A program made the position numbers and the translations under genes. Below, in pieces: positions 15,068 through 16,991 of a stretch of 16,991 nucleotides of DNA. Position 1 is the first letter of the stretch, and each line of letters opens with the position of its first letter. The DNA lies in NCBI GenBank assembly GCA_905203765.1, contig CAJKXC010000054.1, forward strand, positions 1 to 16,991. Direction: 5' to 3'. The stretch is from an uncultured Bacteroides sp. GTDB taxonomy: Bacteria; Bacteroidota; Bacteroidia; Bacteroidales; Bacteroidaceae. The notes below the pieces were generated by a model, which made no database searches, was not told where the DNA came from, and saw nothing but the letters and a program-made list of their open reading frames with translations.

Positions 15068-16369
15068 CTATTGCCTCACCTTGCCACGCTGCCTTTCTCT
15101 TCGCCTCACAACCAAGATATCAATGCTAATAACCATCATAAGGGGCACAATGAACCACAACAACACATAACCAATGGTATTTACATCACTTACTTGCTTC
15201 TGCAGCCCCAGTTCAATCTTATCCAGGCTATCAGTCAGCACGTATTCATCGGGCAGCCGGCTATCACTCCATTTATTCAAAATCGTTCCTTCCTTTATCA
15301 GCAGCAAGCCGGGATTGGAACGGATAATTGTTTTCAGCGTAATATCATCCATTTGACAGAAAGGGTACTCCGCCCCACTCTTATCACGCCACAATTCTAT
15401 TTCTTCTTCCGGAGACGAGGTCAAAGCATAAAAACTATAACCATGCTCCACGCTGTAATCATAGATTTCATTGATAAGGTCTATATTACTGTCATCTGCC
15501 TCTTCTATACGATGGGCAACCAACAAGAACGTATATCCCTTATCTGCCAACACACTGTCCGTTATATCTTCCCCACTATCCAGGCTCATCATCGAGAAGT
15601 CATGGATAGGAGCTTCATATCCCTTTTCCTTCAGCACCGTACGTGCTTCGACAAATGTCCACGTACTGTCCGGATAGTTATCCAATGTAAACTCCTGGCG
15701 TTTACCGTCTTTCTCCAATATAAAGCGGCTCTCAAATACACTTGGTTTGGCCCCTTCCGGAATTTCCATCCCCGCTTTGATGTTTGTTCCAATCTTATAA
15801 GGACGAAAATCAAGTATCGGTAAATCACTTAAGCAGTAGAATGAAAGCACAAATACAAACAAGAATGTATACATTGAAATCATCCATTCCATCTTAGATG
15901 TGATAAAACGCACCATCAGGTCCTGCCATTTAAAGACTGATATCGCTGCAATCAACAGCACTATATTCTTCCCGAAAGTCTGCCAGTTGGTCAGTACCCA
16001 GGCATCACCAAAACAACCGCAATCAGACACCGGATTTGCCAATGCCAGATAAAACGTCAGAGGTGTCATAACAACCATTAGCAACAAAGCCAATGTAGAC
16101 GCTATTTTCCGACGTATCCCTAGACATAAGAAAATGCCGACACTGAATTCTATAGCAGACAATACTATGCCTAAAAACAACGGCAGGTAAGAAGGAAACC
16201 ACGAAACAATGCCGAAAGCAGTCAGATAGTCCTGAATCTTATAGTAAAATCCCAACGGATCAACCGCCTTTACGAAGCCGGAAAAGATGAACAAGGCTCC
16301 CAGCAGAAAGCGGCAGGCATTCACCCATACTTTTTCGGCGATATGTTTCTTATCAGTCTCCAAATTCAA
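15068..16369 (-). CDS. DoxX/MauE-like membrane protein with thioredoxin-fold-like soluble domain
   Basis: A 433-aa protein. Four N-terminal helices (about 17-34, 62-83, 88-111, 133-147) form a DoxX/MauE-type unit with the SDCGCFG motif (115-121), Cys117 and Cys119 lying between helices 3 and 4. Then come a fifth helix (about 163-181), a soluble region (about 190-395) and a last helix (398-421) with a basic tail. The soluble part has FLLVAHRIEE and SNPGLLLIKEG, resembling thioredoxin-fold strands with the cis-Pro position, but has no CxxC. A redox or electron-transfer role is inference. The start must be TTG (16369), since an in-frame stop lies just upstream and no ATG is available; it overlaps the DUF1599 stop by 17 nt, suggesting coupling. 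Confidence 0.85.
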   Translation of the reverse strand: MNLETDKKHIAEKVWVNACRFLLGALFIFSGFVKAVDPLGFYYKIQDYLTAFGIVSWFPSYLPLFLGIVLSAIEFSVGIFLCLGIRRKIASTLALLLMVVMTPLTFYLALANPVSDCGCFGDAWVLTNWQTFGKNIVLLIAAISVFKWQDLMVRFITSKMEWMISMYTFLFVFVLSFYCLSDLPILDFRPYKIGTNIKAGMEIPEGAKPSVFESRFILEKDGKRQEFTLDNYPDSTWTFVEARTVLKEKGYEAPIHDFSMMSLDSGEDITDSVLADKGYTFLLVAHRIEEADDSNIDLINEIYDYSVEHGYSFYALTSSPEEEIELWRDKSGAEYPFCQMDDITLKTIIRSNPGLLLIKEGTILNKWSDSRLPDEYVLTDSLDKIELGLQKQVSDVNTIGYVLLWFIVPLMMVISIDILVVRRRERQRGKVRQ

Positions 16370-16895
16370 TCTTAATCAAACCAAATACGGAATAATTAAT
16401 CATATCCATATAGTTGGCATCAATGCCTTCTGAAACCAGAGTTTGTCCGGCAAGACTTTCTATCTGCTTAGTCCGGTATATCTTCATCAATATCAAGTCA
16501 GTATAGGAACTAATACGCATACTGCGCCAGGCTTCATCGTAATCATGATTCTTGGCAAGCATCAATTCCAAAGATGTTTTAGCATATTTATCGTATAACG
16601 CCAAAGCCTCTTCATTAGTCATATCAGCAGACTCAGCATGGCCCAATTCAAGTTGTATCAGTCCTATTATGCCATAATTCACTATAGCGATGAACTCGGA
16701 ACGAATGCCTTCGTCTACCAAAGTCACCCCTTTAGTTTCGATGCTTCTGATACGATTGGCTTTGATGAATATCTGATCGGTCACGGAAGACGGACGAAGA
16801 ATACGCCACGCCGGACCGTAGTCATGGAGTTTCTTGGAGAACAAATCACGGCAAATTGCAATGACGTGTTCAAATTGTTGCTTGGTATCTTTCAT
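16353..16895 (-). CDS. DUF1599 protein with two internal repeats
   Basis: A 180-aa cytoplasmic protein made of two homologous halves, about 18-85 and 111-179. Matching blocks are KLHDYGPAWR and KNHDYDEAWR, VTDQIFIKANRIRSIE and YTDLILMKIYRTKQIE, LVDEGI and LVSEGI, INYGIIGLIQLE-like and INYSVFGLIKIE. I assign DUF1599 (also called a nucleotide-modification-associated domain) from this pattern. His, Asp and Glu are conserved in both halves, so a metal or nucleotide site is possible, but no activity is established here. It is the first gene of the minus-strand series, behind TACCTTTG at 16918-16925. The ATG at 16895 fits both promoter and family. Confidence 0.9.
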   Translation of the reverse strand: MKDTKQQFEHVIAICRDLFSKKLHDYGPAWRILRPSSVTDQIFIKANRIRSIETKGVTLVDEGIRSEFIAIVNYGIIGLIQLELGHAESADMTNEEALALYDKYAKTSLELMLAKNHDYDEAWRSMRISSYTDLILMKIYRTKQIESLAGQTLVSEGIDANYMDMINYSVFGLIKIEFGD

Positions 16896-16917
16896 TCCCT
16901 ATGTTCACTTTTCGCAG

Positions 16918-16925
16918 CAAAGGTA
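16918..16925 (-). promoter_or_regulatory. -7 box starting the minus-strand operon
   Basis: TACCTTTG on the minus strand exactly matches TAnnTTTG, about 22 bp before the DUF1599 ATG. A TTTT run lies 19-21 bp upstream, coinciding with the T-run of the terminator at 16949-16984. It is the last recognisable promoter before seven minus-strand genes. Confidence 0.6.
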
Positions 16926-16936
16926 GGAATAATTAA

Positions 16937-16984
16937 AGAAAAAAGAAAAAGAGGGCACTCTAATTTATATTAAAGTGCCCTCTT
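16937..16984 (-). terminator. Intrinsic terminator of a minus-strand gene beyond the right edge
   Basis: An 11-bp perfect stem, AAGAGGGCACT (16949-16959) with AGTGCCCTCTT (16974-16984), closes a 14-nt loop. On the minus strand it is followed by TTTTTCTTTTTTC. On the plus strand no T-run follows, so it acts leftward. It shields the DUF1599 operon from the upstream gene. Confidence 0.85.
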
Positions 16985-16991
16985 CTATAGA

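Noticed and set aside
14960..15823. 287-codon plus-strand frame opposite tpiA start and the DoxX-like gene
   Set aside because: Low-complexity, no domain, antisense to a supported membrane protein.

Overview
The window looks like a chromosomal segment of a gut-type Bacteroides or close relative. Evidence: repeated -7 boxes of the form TAnnTTTG upstream of genes, including one full TTTG-N20-TAnnTTTG promoter; few Shine-Dalgarno sites; a fused MurF-alanine racemase, which is typical of Bacteroidetes; a secreted tricorn-type protease; and GSCFA, DUF1599 and DoxX/MauE-like proteins typical of that phylum. Genus-level placement is inference.

Left flank (1-1208) is visibly AT-rich. It holds the 5' end of a TetR-type regulator running off the edge, a 43-codon ORF of unknown nature, and a DUF2625 protein with a textbook Bacteroides promoter, all on the minus strand. 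From 1209 to 7558 four genes run on the plus strand: a small DUF6483-like protein, a TerB/J-domain co-chaperone (DjlA-like), a periplasmic tricorn protease, and 16 bp behind it a YidE/AspT-type exchanger. A strong two-way terminator built of 22-bp-periodic repeats closes this block.

An inner-membrane DUF2721 protein (minus) is divergent from aroA (plus). aroA ends 5 bp from the stop of a long minus-strand series read right to left: DUF1599 protein, DoxX/MauE-like membrane protein, tpiA, SPOR-domain protein, folE, GSCFA protein, murF-alr. Two pairs in it overlap (17 and 25 nt). It probably starts at a promoter at 16918-16925, just after a terminator for a gene beyond the right edge. The cluster mixes glycolysis (TpiA), pterin synthesis (FolE), cell wall precursor synthesis (MurF-Alr) and envelope proteins (SPOR, GSCFA, DoxX), so it is a housekeeping cluster.

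I found no CRISPR array, tRNA, rRNA, insertion sequence or prophage, and no convincing new multi-gene system. The most notable non-coding signals are three intergenic short-repeat arrays (11-, 22- and 7-bp periods), each with an inverted partner copy, and a 14-bp AT-rich tandem repeat inside the aroA reading frame.
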